Of a stretch of 64,000 nucleotides of DNA, positions 1 to 8,514 are shown one piece after another. Source of the stretch: Prolixibacteraceae bacterium (GTDB taxonomy: Bacteria; Bacteroidota; Bacteroidia; Bacteroidales; Prolixibacteraceae); contig JAOARB010000022.1 of the NCBI GenBank assembly GCA_025210775.1, positions 62,001 to 126,000 of the forward strand. The letters run 5' to 3'. Made by a program: the position numbers and the translations under genes. The notes beneath the pieces were generated by a model. That model was not told where the DNA came from. It searched no databases and was given only the letters and a program-made list of their open reading frames with translations. Every line of letters starts with the position of its first letter. Position 1 is the first letter of the stretch.

Positions 1-600
1 TCAAATTCGGTTATTTTCCAATTAATTAAGACCAATAAGGACAAACCTAATAATGCATGGATTTATTACGATACGAGAAATAAAAGAGCAAAATGGTATG
101 CTTCTTCTTTGCTTGTTAGTTGGTATGATGATGCAGATATACGTAAAGAAACTTTCTTTAGGAAATCTGGTTCTAAATATGAGATTGTAAAATACCTTGG
201 ACAACCTGAGTTAGACATGCCCAATGGTGGAAGTGTTAAGATACTTAGAAAAGCCGAATTACATTTCCTTTTGTGGTTTCTCCAGCTAAAGAATGGAACG
301 GATCACAAAATCATTGAAAGGGATTTGAATCGTTATTTAACTAGTCGGGGGGCCTCGAATTATGTCTCAGCAAAACACAAAACTCTAAAAGAATTTATTG
401 AACAAGAATACCAAAAAGAATTTGTGTATGAATCGAAACATTTTTTTAGGTTAAAGTTTAATCAAAAAAAAATTAATAGAGAGGATAATGACATATTAAT
501 GGAACTAAAATCGGATGATTATCATTTTAATATGCCTATACCTTCTGTTGAAATTAATGCAAATACGAAAATGAAACAAAATGAAGGATATGAGTCTTAA
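1..600 (+). CDS. SusD/RagB-like outer-membrane lipoprotein, C-terminal fragment (5' end outside window)
   Basis: The reading frame is open from the first base, so the gene starts upstream of the window. The visible 199 residues match the C-terminal part of SusD/RagB glycan-binding lipoproteins in layout: a segment with a DADIRKETFF element (the usual 'DxR' region), a KILRKAELHFLLWF helix in place of the usual 'RLAEVYLIRAEA' helix, and a final EQEYQKEFVYESKHFFRLK block that corresponds to the family's 'ErrrELafEGhRwfDLkR' signature. In the family these proteins sit on the outer surface and pass oligomers to a SusC TonB receptor, which would be expected just upstream. The gene overlaps the next lipoprotein by 20 bp, which supports one operon. 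The assignment rests on motif resemblance only, and the divergence from the consensus is considerable. Confidence 0.6.
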   Translation, partial: SNSVIFQLIKTNKDKPNNAWIYYDTRNKRAKWYASSLLVSWYDDADIRKETFFRKSGSKYEIVKYLGQPELDMPNGGSVKILRKAELHFLLWFLQLKNGTDHKIIERDLNRYLTSRGASNYVSAKHKTLKEFIEQEYQKEFVYESKHFFRLKFNQKKINREDNDILMELKSDDYHFNMPIPSVEINANTKMKQNEGYES

Positions 601-1447
601 TAATTTAAATGTGATTATATCATTAGTCTTTTTTTTATCTCTTATTTCTTGTGAAAAAAATGATACCTTTTATTATGATGGAATTCCTCAGATACAGTTT
701 ACTAATAAGAGTAAAGAGATTGAAGTAACACCAGACATTGTTTCAATAGAAGTAGAAATAGAATTAGTTGCAGGACGAGTGGAAAATGATATTTTGTTTT
801 ATATTGATTCAGAATTAGAGTATGGTAGTGATAAGTTAAATCTGGTAAGACAAAAAGTTGTTATTAAAAAAGGAACTTATAAAAAGAAGCTCTTAATACC
901 GATTGATTACAGTAATGTTAACGAAGAAACAAAATGGAAACTATCACTTGTTTCTGAAGATAAAAAGAATGTAATTATTGCGCATAGAAGTAGCTTTGAA
1001 TTGACAACTATTCCTTATGATTGGAAGAAAGATATTAGTGGCGAATATACATTAAGTTTTAATGATCAACATGGATCAAATCATGTTTATAATACAGTTG
1101 TGGAATTTGATGAGGATCAAACTGGTAGTTATATTAAAATATTAGAACTCCCTGTATGGTCTTTCTATGGTGGTCCTAAGAAATTTCCTCAAATTATTTC
1201 ATTTAAGTTAGGTTCTTTAAAAGAGAGAAAGATTACTCTTTTAAGAGATCGCTTTTTATTAGGATCTTACAATACGTACAAAGATTGGTTTTTAAGTCGT
1301 AATTATGGAGATTTTGTTTTTTCTCAGAAAGAGACATCTCTATCCACTTATGATATAAGTAGTAAAAAGATAATTTTAAATTACATTACATCTTTATCTA
1401 AAGGGAGGAAGTATGTATTTGAGAATCTTGAGTTATATAAGAACTAA
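581..1447 (+). CDS. Putative surface lipoprotein downstream of SusD-like protein (DUF4843-like)
   Basis: This 288-residue protein has a signal peptide ending in a lipobox (FLSLISC, Cys24), so it is probably an envelope lipoprotein. The start at 581 overlaps the end of the SusD-like gene; an ATG at 590 is an alternative. After the signal there is a beta-rich domain with an 'IQFTN...' strand, a 'VSIEVEIELVAGRV' strand and an 'RQKVVIKKGTYKKKLLIPI' segment. These resemble the DUF4843 group often encoded after SusC/SusD pairs. No catalytic motif is visible. The role is inferred from position: an accessory binding or processing lipoprotein of a SusCD-type uptake locus. The family assignment is tentative. 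Confidence 0.6.
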   Translation: MKDMSLNNLNVIISLVFFLSLISCEKNDTFYYDGIPQIQFTNKSKEIEVTPDIVSIEVEIELVAGRVENDILFYIDSELEYGSDKLNLVRQKVVIKKGTYKKKLLIPIDYSNVNEETKWKLSLVSEDKKNVIIAHRSSFELTTIPYDWKKDISGEYTLSFNDQHGSNHVYNTVVEFDEDQTGSYIKILELPVWSFYGGPKKFPQIISFKLGSLKERKITLLRDRFLLGSYNTYKDWFLSRNYGDFVFSQKETSLSTYDISSKKIILNYITSLSKGRKYVFENLELYKN

Positions 1448-1560
1448 CAGTGTTTTAATATTCTATTTCTTATCTTAATACATCGCTTTTATTTTTTCTA
1501 TTAAGATAGTTTAAGTATAAGATTTGTTGCTTGATCAATAGTAAGTACAAAAAGGTTTGT

Positions 1561-1568
1561 TATTTTTG
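1561..1568 (+). promoter_or_regulatory. Candidate Bacteroidota -7 element for nadA
   Basis: TATTTTTG matches TAnnTTTG exactly and lies about 60 nt before the nadA start. No convincing -33 TTG is seen at the usual spacing, so this is a half-site match only. Confidence 0.4.
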
Positions 1569-1627
1569 AAGCCCGTATTCCCTTTTAAGTTAGGGTTTAA
1601 ACGAATTATTAACATATTCAAATTAGT

Positions 1628-2620
1628 ATGGAACCCATACAGATTAAAGAGATGTTAGATGAGAAAGGGTTTATTGACATGCCTATCTCTGATGAGAAAA
1701 ACATCGTAAGCCAAATAGAGAAATTAAAGAAGGAGAAAAATGCTGTTATTTTAGGCCATTTTTATTTGTCTCCAGAATTACAGGATATTTCAGATTTCTT
1801 AGGTGATAGTCTTGCCTTGGCAAGAAAAGCACAAGAAACAGATGCCGATATTATTGTATTCCTTGGTGTTCACTTTATGGGTGAAACAGCAAAGATCTTG
1901 AATCCAAATAAGAAGGTGATCATCCCAGATTTAAATGCGGGATGTTCTCTTGCGGAGTCTGCACCTAAAGATGCTTTTGCTAAGTTTAAATCACAATATC
2001 CGGATCATCAGGTGATCTCTTACATCAATTGTACTGCCGATATTAAGACATTGACAGATGTAGTGGTTACTTCTTCTAATGCACGCCAGATTGTGGATTC
2101 TTTCCCTCAGGATGCAAAATTAATCTTTGCTCCTGATAAGAATTTAGGTAACTATATGAATTCCGTTACAGGGCGCGATATGGTGCTTTGGGATGGTGCT
2201 TGTATGGTACATGAGAAGTATTCTTTGGAGAAGATCGTTAAATTGATGGACGACAATAAAGATGCCAAGTTTATTGCTCATCCAGAGTGTGAACAGCCAG
2301 TACTATTGGTCGCTGATTTTGTAGGATCTACGACAGCTCTTTTGAATTACGTAAAAGAGAGTGAAGAAAAGAAATTTATCATCGCTACGGAAAGTGGTAT
2401 TTTACACCAAATGAGAAAAGAGTGTCCTGATAAGATTCTTATTCCAGCTCCTTCAATAGACTCTACATGTGGATGTAATGACTGTACGTTTATGAAGTTA
2501 AACACTCTTCCTAAGTTGTACAATGCATTGAAATATGAGCAACCGGAGGTTTTGTTGTCTGAAGAAACAATAGAGCAAGCCAAGGCTCCAATTCTTAGAA
2601 TGCTAGAGCTATCTAAGTGA
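1628..2620 (+). CDS. nadA: Quinolinate synthase A
   Basis: NadA condenses iminoaspartate with dihydroxyacetone phosphate to quinolinate, the second step of de novo NAD synthesis, using a [4Fe-4S] cluster in the cytoplasm. The 330-residue length fits the bacterial family. Three conserved cysteine regions are visible: Cys106 (LNAGCSLAE), Cys192 (WDGACMVHE) and the CGCNDC stretch at 281-286. Their spacing of about 86-89 residues is that of cluster ligands in short NadA proteins; which of the last three cysteines binds iron is not certain. ILGHFYLSPELQDISDFLGDS is the typical N-terminal substrate region. nadB and nadC are not in the window, and the gene seems to be a single transcription unit. 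Confidence 0.96.
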   Translation: MEPIQIKEMLDEKGFIDMPISDEKNIVSQIEKLKKEKNAVILGHFYLSPELQDISDFLGDSLALARKAQETDADIIVFLGVHFMGETAKILNPNKKVIIPDLNAGCSLAESAPKDAFAKFKSQYPDHQVISYINCTADIKTLTDVVVTSSNARQIVDSFPQDAKLIFAPDKNLGNYMNSVTGRDMVLWDGACMVHEKYSLEKIVKLMDDNKDAKFIAHPECEQPVLLVADFVGSTTALLNYVKESEEKKFIIATESGILHQMRKECPDKILIPAPSIDSTCGCNDCTFMKLNTLPKLYNALKYEQPEVLLSEETIEQAKAPILRMLELSK

Positions 2621-2648
2621 TATTTAAGAAAATAATATAAATTACCTG

Positions 2649-2680
2649 AATCTCTGTTACGAATGTGGCAGGGATTTTGT
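2649..2680 (+). terminator. Probable terminator after nadA
   Basis: AATCTCTG (2649-2656) pairs with CAGGGATT (2669-2676) with one G-U pair, followed by TTGT. The stem is short and the T-run weak. Confidence 0.45.
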
Positions 2681-2755
2681 AATTTAATCCCTTGGTATTC
2701 TGATCGTAATTATGATTGGATATAAAGTTTAAAGAAACGATACGAATTAAAAGAT

Positions 2756-4051
2756 ATGAAGAGAATATTTAAGTCACTAGGTTCTTTATTTCTACTTACA
2801 GCCTTACTTTTGGGTTCTTGTAAAAAAGATGATAAGACAACAACAGATGATACCAATAAACCATCTATCCCAGGTACCTATACTGGTTCTGTTACCATAA
2901 GTAGTTCTGAAGCTGATGAGATACTAAAGAAACTAGTTGATGATGACATTACCCGTATTGATGGATCTCTAAATATTTCTTATAAACATGAGGATTTAGC
3001 GAATCTTCAAAATATTAGAGAGGTCACTGGTGGTCTATTTTTAAATGGTATTGATATTACTGCAATTAATTTCCTTCCTAAGTTAGATCAAGTTGGTGGA
3101 ACTGTAGAACTAAAAGATTTAGATAACTTACTTGATCTTCAGGGACTTGCTTTGTTGGATAGTATTGGAGGTAATTTTACGCTAGAACAATGTCCTAAAA
3201 TGACTTCATTATCAGGCTTAGATAAGTTGGTTTATTTGAATGGAGATCTTTCGATTAACCAGATGGAAAAGTTGACTTCTACTACTACATTGGAGAAATT
3301 AAAGAAGCTAAATGGATCTATTAAATTAAATAGATGTCAAGAATTGGTTGCTTTGGGTGGATTGCAGTTGGTAGACTCTATTCCTGGTGCTATTGAAATT
3401 ACAAATTGTTCTCTTTTAAATGATTTGTCTGCTTTGGCTAATATTCGTTTTGTAAAAGATGGGATTAAGTTCAGTAATTTGGATGCCGTTACGACCATGT
3501 CTTTTCTTCCTAAGGTTGACACATTAAGGAGTAATCTTTTGATCGAAGGATGTGATAATCTTACGGAAGTGGCAGGATTTGATGCTTTGGAATATATTAA
3601 AGATGGATTGTATTTACAGAATTGTCCGACTTTGTCGAATGTTTCTGGAATGACAAAACTAGATTCTATTGGAGGACGTTTGGCTATTCAGTATTGTGAT
3701 CAATTAGAGAATTATTCGGGTTTGACTAGTTTGCGTTTGATTAAATCAAACTTGGAAATTATTGGATGCTCTAGTATTACACATATAGATGGTTTTAATG
3801 ACCCACTTCGTGTTGAAGGGAAAGTAAATATTAGAGAGAATGCGATGTTGACTTCTTTAGGTGATGCAGATTCTCGTAAAGGATTAGGTGCAATCAGAGA
3901 AGTACACGGAGATATTGATATCTTCTATAATAAGCTATTAAAATCTTATTGTCCTCTTAAAAATATTTCCACATTCAAAGGGATTCTAAGAGCTTCAGGC
4001 AATGGAGAAGATGTGAATTCGTTAGAAGATATTAAAACGGCATGTAACTAA
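2756..4051 (+). CDS. Lipoprotein with about 12 leucine-rich 24-residue repeats (receptor L-domain-like)
   Basis: The 431-residue product begins with a lipoprotein signal (LLTALLLGSC, Cys22) and an acidic/Thr-rich linker. From about residue 53 to 415 it is built of roughly twelve 24-residue repeats with the pattern xGxLxIxxCxxLxxLSGLxxLxxI, for example GGNFTLEQCPKMTSLSGLDKL and KDGLYLQNCPTLSNVSGMTKL. This is a beta-solenoid of the leucine-rich/receptor L-domain type, with a recurrent Cys or Asn on the turn. Such repeats usually bind proteins or glycans at the surface. No enzyme motif is present. The gene stands alone between two terminators. The ligand is unknown. Confidence 0.8.
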   Translation: MKRIFKSLGSLFLLTALLLGSCKKDDKTTTDDTNKPSIPGTYTGSVTISSSEADEILKKLVDDDITRIDGSLNISYKHEDLANLQNIREVTGGLFLNGIDITAINFLPKLDQVGGTVELKDLDNLLDLQGLALLDSIGGNFTLEQCPKMTSLSGLDKLVYLNGDLSINQMEKLTSTTTLEKLKKLNGSIKLNRCQELVALGGLQLVDSIPGAIEITNCSLLNDLSALANIRFVKDGIKFSNLDAVTTMSFLPKVDTLRSNLLIEGCDNLTEVAGFDALEYIKDGLYLQNCPTLSNVSGMTKLDSIGGRLAIQYCDQLENYSGLTSLRLIKSNLEIIGCSSITHIDGFNDPLRVEGKVNIRENAMLTSLGDADSRKGLGAIREVHGDIDIFYNKLLKSYCPLKNISTFKGILRASGNGEDVNSLEDIKTACN

Positions 4052-4080
4052 GAAAAAGCTTCTAAAAAGAATATTTATAT

Positions 4081-4117
4081 AAAGGGATTAGCCTCTGTTG
4101 GTTAGTCCCTTTTTTGT
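4081..4117 (+). terminator. Intrinsic terminator after the repeat lipoprotein
   Basis: GGGATTAGCC pairs with GGTTAGTCCC (two G-U pairs) around a short loop and is followed by six T. Confidence 0.85.
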
Positions 4118-4276
4118 TTAGTATCTTTGATTATCAGGTGTTTATGTGGGTGTTGTTTCTCTGTTATTATGGAGGTTTTGGGATTATCCACTTAAAGGTA
4201 CTATATTTGTAGGCTATAACCGAAGCAACAATTCCAAAAACTTACTTCTCTGTAACTTAATATCTTATAGCTAAGA

Positions 4277-5326
4277 ATGAAAGATAGTCGACCGATAGTA
4301 TCTGTGATTATGTCCGTTTATAATGAGAAAGAAGAATGGATAATGGAGTCTGTAAATTCAATTCTAAATCAAACATTTAGTGATTTAGAGTTTATTATTG
4401 TAAACGATAACCCAACAAATAAAGATTGTATTGACATTCTAGAAAAGGTGGAGAAACTTGATCCTCGTATTCATATTATGACTAACGAAAGGAATTCTGG
4501 TTTAGCATATTCTATGAATAGAGCAATGGAGATAGCCAAAGGTAAATATGTTGCACGTATGGATGCTGATGACATATCATTACCTACTCGTTTGGCTAAT
4601 CAAGTCGAGTATCTTGATAGGCATAAAGATATTTCTATTCTTGGAACCCAGATAAAGATGTTTGGTCATCAAGAAAAGTATTGGATCAACTTGTCTTCTC
4701 CTAAAGAGATTAAAGCAAAAATGTTTTTTAAGAGTTGTATTGCTCATCCGACAGCAATGTTTAGAATAGAGACTCTTCAAAAGTACAACCTATTCTATGA
4801 TGAGACCTATAAGTCAACTCAAGATTATGATCTTTGGTCTAGAGCACTTTTTAATGTTAAGTTAGCTAATCTGAATAAGATATTATTGTTGTATCGTATT
4901 CATGAGAAACAGACTAGTATAGCCAAGAAGAAGGAGCAAGAGTCGAATTTTCAGAACTCTCAACTTAATCTTTTGTCTAACTTAATTGAAGATCTATCTG
5001 TAGAGCAAAGAGAATTGAGTAAGTATATCTGGAATGGAGAAAAACTTGAATCTATTGAGGATCAGAAGAAATTTAAAGATCTTGTTCTAGAGATTATTGA
5101 AAAGAATAGAGCTCTAAAAGTATTTGATCCTAAGGAATTTGAGGTTCCCCTTATTAACATCCTTGTTAAGAAACAGTTCCATAAAGATATGAGCAATTAT
5201 ATGTTGTTGGCGAAGAGGGCTGTTGGTAATAACCTTTTTTATACCATCTTTCGTAAGATGAGAAAGAGCTATAACAAAACATCCACAAAGACACGTTATA
5301 ATTTCTCTGGTACAAGAAATAAATAG
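4277..5326 (+). CDS. Family 2 glycosyltransferase (GT-A fold)
   Basis: The N-terminal 220 residues form a GT2 domain: VSVIMSVYNEKEEWI start, a nucleotide-binding VNDNPT segment, the metal-binding DAD at 96-98 in ARMDADD, and TQDYDLWSRA at 181-190, a signature of GT2 enzymes in polysaccharide and O-antigen loci. The enzyme would transfer a sugar from a nucleotide donor at the inner face of the cytoplasmic membrane. Residues 240-349 are a Lys/Glu-rich tail with no recognised domain. There is no membrane segment. The sugar specificity cannot be read from the sequence. It is convergent with another glycosyltransferase at 5394, and other sugar genes follow downstream. Confidence 0.85.
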   Translation: MKDSRPIVSVIMSVYNEKEEWIMESVNSILNQTFSDLEFIIVNDNPTNKDCIDILEKVEKLDPRIHIMTNERNSGLAYSMNRAMEIAKGKYVARMDADDISLPTRLANQVEYLDRHKDISILGTQIKMFGHQEKYWINLSSPKEIKAKMFFKSCIAHPTAMFRIETLQKYNLFYDETYKSTQDYDLWSRALFNVKLANLNKILLLYRIHEKQTSIAKKKEQESNFQNSQLNLLSNLIEDLSVEQRELSKYIWNGEKLESIEDQKKFKDLVLEIIEKNRALKVFDPKEFEVPLINILVKKQFHKDMSNYMLLAKRAVGNNLFYTIFRKMRKSYNKTSTKTRYNFSGTRNK

Positions 5327-5331
5327 ATATA

Positions 5332-5372
5332 AAGAAAGTGATTATGCCATTTTTAGGTATAATCACTTTCTT
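5332..5372. terminator. Bidirectional terminator between two convergent glycosyltransferase genes
   Basis: A perfect 14-bp stem (5332-5345 with 5359-5372, AAGAAAGTGATTAT) with a 13-nt loop lies between the two stop codons. The arm ends give short U-runs in both directions. Confidence 0.8.
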
Positions 5373-5393
5373 ATATTGTATAAGGTCATCCTG

Positions 5394-6212
5394 TTACAAC
5401 TCGTGTGATGACAATCCTTTCTGAGCTTTAATGTACTTTTCTTTAATGGCTGTCTTTAGGTATCTTTCATTATCTTCAAACTTGTCGTTTTCTTTTTGAT
5501 AATGATAAATGTGAGAACAACCTGCAAGGAGAGGAAGATTCTTTCTTTTGATGCCACTATTCATAAGTCGAACAACAAGATCAGAGTCTTCAAGCCCCCA
5601 TCCTTCAAAAGATTCATCAAAACCGTCTACAGCAAAGAGATCTTTTCTCCATAATGATAGATGACAACTTCTTACTTTCTTATAATGATCCGTTATTCCT
5701 TTAGATAATTTATGGTACCATGGGCAATGGATAAATGTTAATCTTCGTCCTACGCCAGGTGTAAAAAAGTTCTCTTTCTTTATCTCTTTGTTTAATAGCT
5801 TTTGTGAAAGAGACTCAGATAAACGTGCTCTTGATCCTGCCAAAAAGTATCCTTCTTCTCTGTATTTATGGTGGTCTTCAATAAAGTGCTTTCTTATCAG
5901 AATATCACCATCAATAAAGACAATATAGTCATAAGATGATTTTAATATCGCCATATTTCGACTCATGGAAGCTCTAAAACCTTTGTCCTCAATCCAAGAG
6001 TGAATCAAAGGAACGGGGAATTTCTTTTGCCATGCTTTAATTAATTCTACTGTTTCTTCAGTAGAACCATCATCTGCAATAATAACTTCATCTGGATATT
6101 TGGTTTGTTGCAATACCCTCTCTAAAACAATATCTAGCGCTTCCGGCCAATTGTAAGTAGTAATAATCAGCGAAATACCTTCTTTCCCTTTTTTATTTTG
6201 GTCCTTTTCCAT
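5394..6212 (-). CDS. Family 2 glycosyltransferase with galactosyltransferase-like C-terminal domain
   Basis: The 272-residue protein opens with the GT2 signature ISLIITTYNWPEALDIVL, has ADDGSTEE around 47-53 and a DGD metal-binding triad at 101-103. Near residue 200 the segment FEGWGLEDSDLVVRL matches the C-terminal domain of N-terminal galactosyltransferases (Glyco_transf_7C), in which the Glu-Asp pair contacts acceptor or donor. Such enzymes act in lipopolysaccharide core or capsule synthesis. A final GCSHIYHYQKEN motif fits the same group. There is no signal or membrane segment. The donor and acceptor are unknown. Confidence 0.85.
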   Translation of the reverse strand: MEKDQNKKGKEGISLIITTYNWPEALDIVLERVLQQTKYPDEVIIADDGSTEETVELIKAWQKKFPVPLIHSWIEDKGFRASMSRNMAILKSSYDYIVFIDGDILIRKHFIEDHHKYREEGYFLAGSRARLSESLSQKLLNKEIKKENFFTPGVGRRLTFIHCPWYHKLSKGITDHYKKVRSCHLSLWRKDLFAVDGFDESFEGWGLEDSDLVVRLMNSGIKRKNLPLLAGCSHIYHYQKENDKFEDNERYLKTAIKEKYIKAQKGLSSHEL

Positions 6213-6380
6213 GGTTTTAGAATCTTTTTAATTATCGAGTATAACAATTTAAACATAGGTAAAAGAAAACAAGTAAACAAACATTCTTAGAAAGATATAA
6301 AATGAAGTTTGATCTGCATTTTTAATTAAAAAAATAGGGCATGTAGACATCTAAAATTTTCGTATATGCTTAATCTATCG

Positions 6381-6388
6381 TAATTTTG
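6381..6388 (+). promoter_or_regulatory. Bacteroidota -7 element for pyrH-frr
   Basis: TAATTTTG is an exact TAnnTTTG match 21 nt upstream of the pyrH ATG at 6410. It implies a very short leader. It also argues against the upstream in-frame TTG at 6386, which would lie inside the promoter. Confidence 0.6.
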
Positions 6389-6409
6389 CCAAAACATTTT
6401 TCTATAATC

Positions 6410-7123
6410 ATGGCAAAATTTAAAAGAGTACTACTTAAACTTTCTGGTGAATCGTTGATGGGAAATCAAGAATATGGTATTGATTCTCAAAGATTAAATG
6501 ATTATGCTACGCAAATCAAAGAGATTGTTGAAAAAGGAGTTCAAGTAGCTATTGTAATTGGAGGTGGAAATATCTTCAGAGGATTGAGTGGATCAACTCA
6601 AGGGTTTGATCGTGTTAAAGGAGATCAAATGGGAATGTTGGCAACTGTGATCAACAGCCTTGCTTTAGGATCTGCATTGAAAAATGCGGGTGTTGCAAAC
6701 AGAGTTCTTACTGCAATAAGAATGGAGCCTGTTGGAGAATTCTACTCAAAAGACAAAGCAATTGATAGTCTTGAGTCTGGAGAGGTAGTTATTCTTTCTG
6801 GTGGAACAGGAAATCCATATTTTACTACAGATACAGGGTCAAGTCTTCGTGGTATTGAAGTAGAAGCAGACGTAATGCTTAAAGGAACTAGAGTGGATGG
6901 TATTTATACTGCCGATCCAGAGAAAGATCCAACTGCTACTAAATATGATAAAATTACTTTTGATGAGGTTTATAGCCAAGGATTAAAAGTAATGGATCTT
7001 ACTGCCACAGCCATGTGTAAGGAAAATAATTTACCAGTTATTGTTTTTGATATGGATACTATTGGAAACCTTGTGAAGGTTATCGACGGAGAAAATATTG
7101 GAACTTATGTATATAACGACTAA
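6410..7123 (+). CDS. pyrH: UMP kinase
   Basis: PyrH phosphorylates UMP to UDP with ATP in pyrimidine nucleotide synthesis and belongs to the amino-acid-kinase fold, not to the NMP kinase fold. Visible family signatures are [13 protein letters not shown] at the N terminus, [11 protein letters not shown] in the nucleotide loop, a [10 protein letters not shown] segment, and [17 protein letters not shown] near residue 165. I chose ATG at 6410 (237 residues) because the protein then starts [10 protein letters not shown] as in other members and because the promoter overlaps the earlier TTG. frr follows after 85 bp on the same strand, an arrangement common in bacteria. Confidence 0.96.
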   Translation: MAKFKRVLLKLSGESLMGNQEYGIDSQRLNDYATQIKEIVEKGVQVAIVIGGGNIFRGLSGSTQGFDRVKGDQMGMLATVINSLALGSALKNAGVANRVLTAIRMEPVGEFYSKDKAIDSLESGEVVILSGGTGNPYFTTDTGSSLRGIEVEADVMLKGTRVDGIYTADPEKDPTATKYDKITFDEVYSQGLKVMDLTATAMCKENNLPVIVFDMDTIGNLVKVIDGENIGTYVYND

Positions 7124-7208
7124 TCTGCTTATATTTGACAAAACAAAAAAAAGCTGAATTAGGTTATTTTATTAGAAAGTAAAAACAACCATTAAAAACT
7201 CCAAAACG

Positions 7209-7775
7209 ATGAATGAAGAGTTACAAATGATTTTAGATATGGTCCAAGAGAAGATGGAAGGTTCTATTGGACACCTTGATAATGAATTGGCAAGTATCCG
7301 TGCGGGTAAAGCAAGCCCTCGTATGTTAGATGGCTTGATGGTAGAGTACTATGGCTCTCAAACCCCTCTATCACAGGTTGCAAATGTAAGTGCGCCTGAT
7401 GCACGTACTATTGCTGTTCAGCCATGGGAGAAGACATTAATTCCTGATATTGAAAGAGCGATCATTAATTCAAACTTAGGACTTAACCCAGAAAACAATG
7501 GAGAAGTGATTCGATTGAATGTACCACCATTGACTGAGGAACGTCGTAAGTCACTAGTGAAAGATGCTAACTCTGTTGGGGAGAATGCAAAAATTGCTGT
7601 ACGTAGTGGTCGTAAAGATGCTAATGATACTCTAAAGAAAATGTTGAAAGCAAATGAGATCTCTGAAGACGAAGAGAAAAATATGCTTGCTGAAGTGCAA
7701 ACTTTAACAGATTCTTTTATCAAGAAGATTGACGAAATGTTAAAGGCAAAAGAAGCAGATATTCTTACAGTATAA
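7209..7775 (+). CDS. frr: Ribosome recycling factor
   Basis: Frr works with EF-G to split the post-termination ribosome and free the mRNA. The length (188 residues) is close to the usual 185. Signatures include LASIRAGKASPRMLDGLMVEY near residue 28, VSAPDARTIAVQPWE near 61, and a helical domain with RKSLVKDANSVGENAKIAVR near 110-130. It follows pyrH directly and is closed by a strong terminator. Confidence 0.97.
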   Translation: MNEELQMILDMVQEKMEGSIGHLDNELASIRAGKASPRMLDGLMVEYYGSQTPLSQVANVSAPDARTIAVQPWEKTLIPDIERAIINSNLGLNPENNGEVIRLNVPPLTEERRKSLVKDANSVGENAKIAVRSGRKDANDTLKKMLKANEISEDEEKNMLAEVQTLTDSFIKKIDEMLKAKEADILTV

Positions 7776-7804
7776 GAATATCCACACTCTTTATAAAAAT
7801 TAAA

Positions 7805-7842
7805 ACTCCTATTCATCGTTTTTATGTGAATAGGAGTTTTTT
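7805..7842. terminator. Bidirectional terminator of frr and the SPOR lipoprotein gene
   Basis: A perfect 11-bp stem (ACTCCTATTCA, 7805-7815, with 7827-7837) is followed by a run of T on the plus strand and preceded by A residues that give U on the minus strand. Confidence 0.9.
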
Positions 7843-8259
7843 TTATTTTTTGTTAATCAATAGCCACATCTCTTCGAAATTAGGATATTCTATTCTTAAG
7901 GCTGTTATTCGTTCACGTGCTTTCTTCTCTTTGTTGAAGTTCTCGAAACAAACTCGATACCATCCCGCTTCATTAACAAGAATACATGCTTGAGCTTGGT
8001 ACTTCTCAATCAATTCATTCTTTAATTTCTTTGCATTTTCTTGATGCTGAAAGCTTCCCCATATAATATAATATTTGTGGTTACTTACGGATGCATCTTC
8101 TCCTGTTGCAGCAACGACTTTTTCTTTCTCAACCCTGAATGGTTTTACTTCTTTTGTTGTTGTAACAGTTTCTGTGTTTGAACTTGTTGCGCTTTTGGTA
8201 CTGTGGCAAGAAGTAGCCATTAGTCCTATAAATACTACAGCTAGATAGATATATTTCAT
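7843..8259 (-). CDS. SPOR-domain lipoprotein
   Basis: The protein is read from the ATG at 8259 (138 residues), because this gives a proper lipoprotein signal MKYIYLAVVFIGLMATSC with Cys18; a longer frame upstream would bury the signal. After a Ser/Thr linker, residues 58-135 form a SPOR domain: YYIIWGSFQHQENAKKLKNEL, an ILVNEAGWYRVCF strand, and ARERITALR before a final strand. SPOR domains bind peptidoglycan strands lacking stem peptides, mostly at division septa. The protein is probably attached to the envelope and involved in cell-wall organisation. The role is inferred from the domain only. Confidence 0.85.
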   Translation of the reverse strand: MKYIYLAVVFIGLMATSCHSTKSATSSNTETVTTTKEVKPFRVEKEKVVAATGEDASVSNHKYYIIWGSFQHQENAKKLKNELIEKYQAQACILVNEAGWYRVCFENFNKEKKARERITALRIEYPNFEEMWLLINKK

Positions 8260-8374
8260 ATAATGGTATGTGTTGATATTAAAACTATTTGCAAGATATA
8301 TCAATCAGTAAATTTATTCAATTTCTTTGATATTTATATGCTACTTTGTTAGCATATTTTATTTTTACTATTTG

Positions 8375-8514
8375 TACCTTTGGTATCAAGGAAATATCGC
8401 GAGATTATTCCTAAGTGAGGGCAGTTTCTTTATTATCTTAATGAATCTGTTCTAAACATAATACACGATGCCTTAAAAAAGGCCTCTTAATGATAACAAT
8501 CTTAAACTATAGAG
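8375..8514 (+). promoter_or_regulatory. Candidate promoter and leader of ilvE
   Basis: TACCTTTG (8375-8382) matches TAnnTTTG exactly, giving an ilvE leader of about 125 nt. Within the leader GCCTT (8470-8474) and AAGGC (8479-8483) can form a small hairpin around AAAA, about 30 nt before the start codon. It has no T-run, so it is not a plain terminator. No leader peptide rich in Ile, Val or Leu was recognised. Confidence 0.4.

Noticed and set aside
1471..1508. TATCTTAAT/ATTAAGATA hairpin after the DUF4843-like gene
   Set aside because: A nine-base AT-rich pairing with a long loop and no T-run. It can be chance in such AT-rich DNA.
6386..6409. TTG start for pyrH
   Set aside because: It lies inside the TAATTTTG promoter box and would add eight residues not seen in other UMP kinases.
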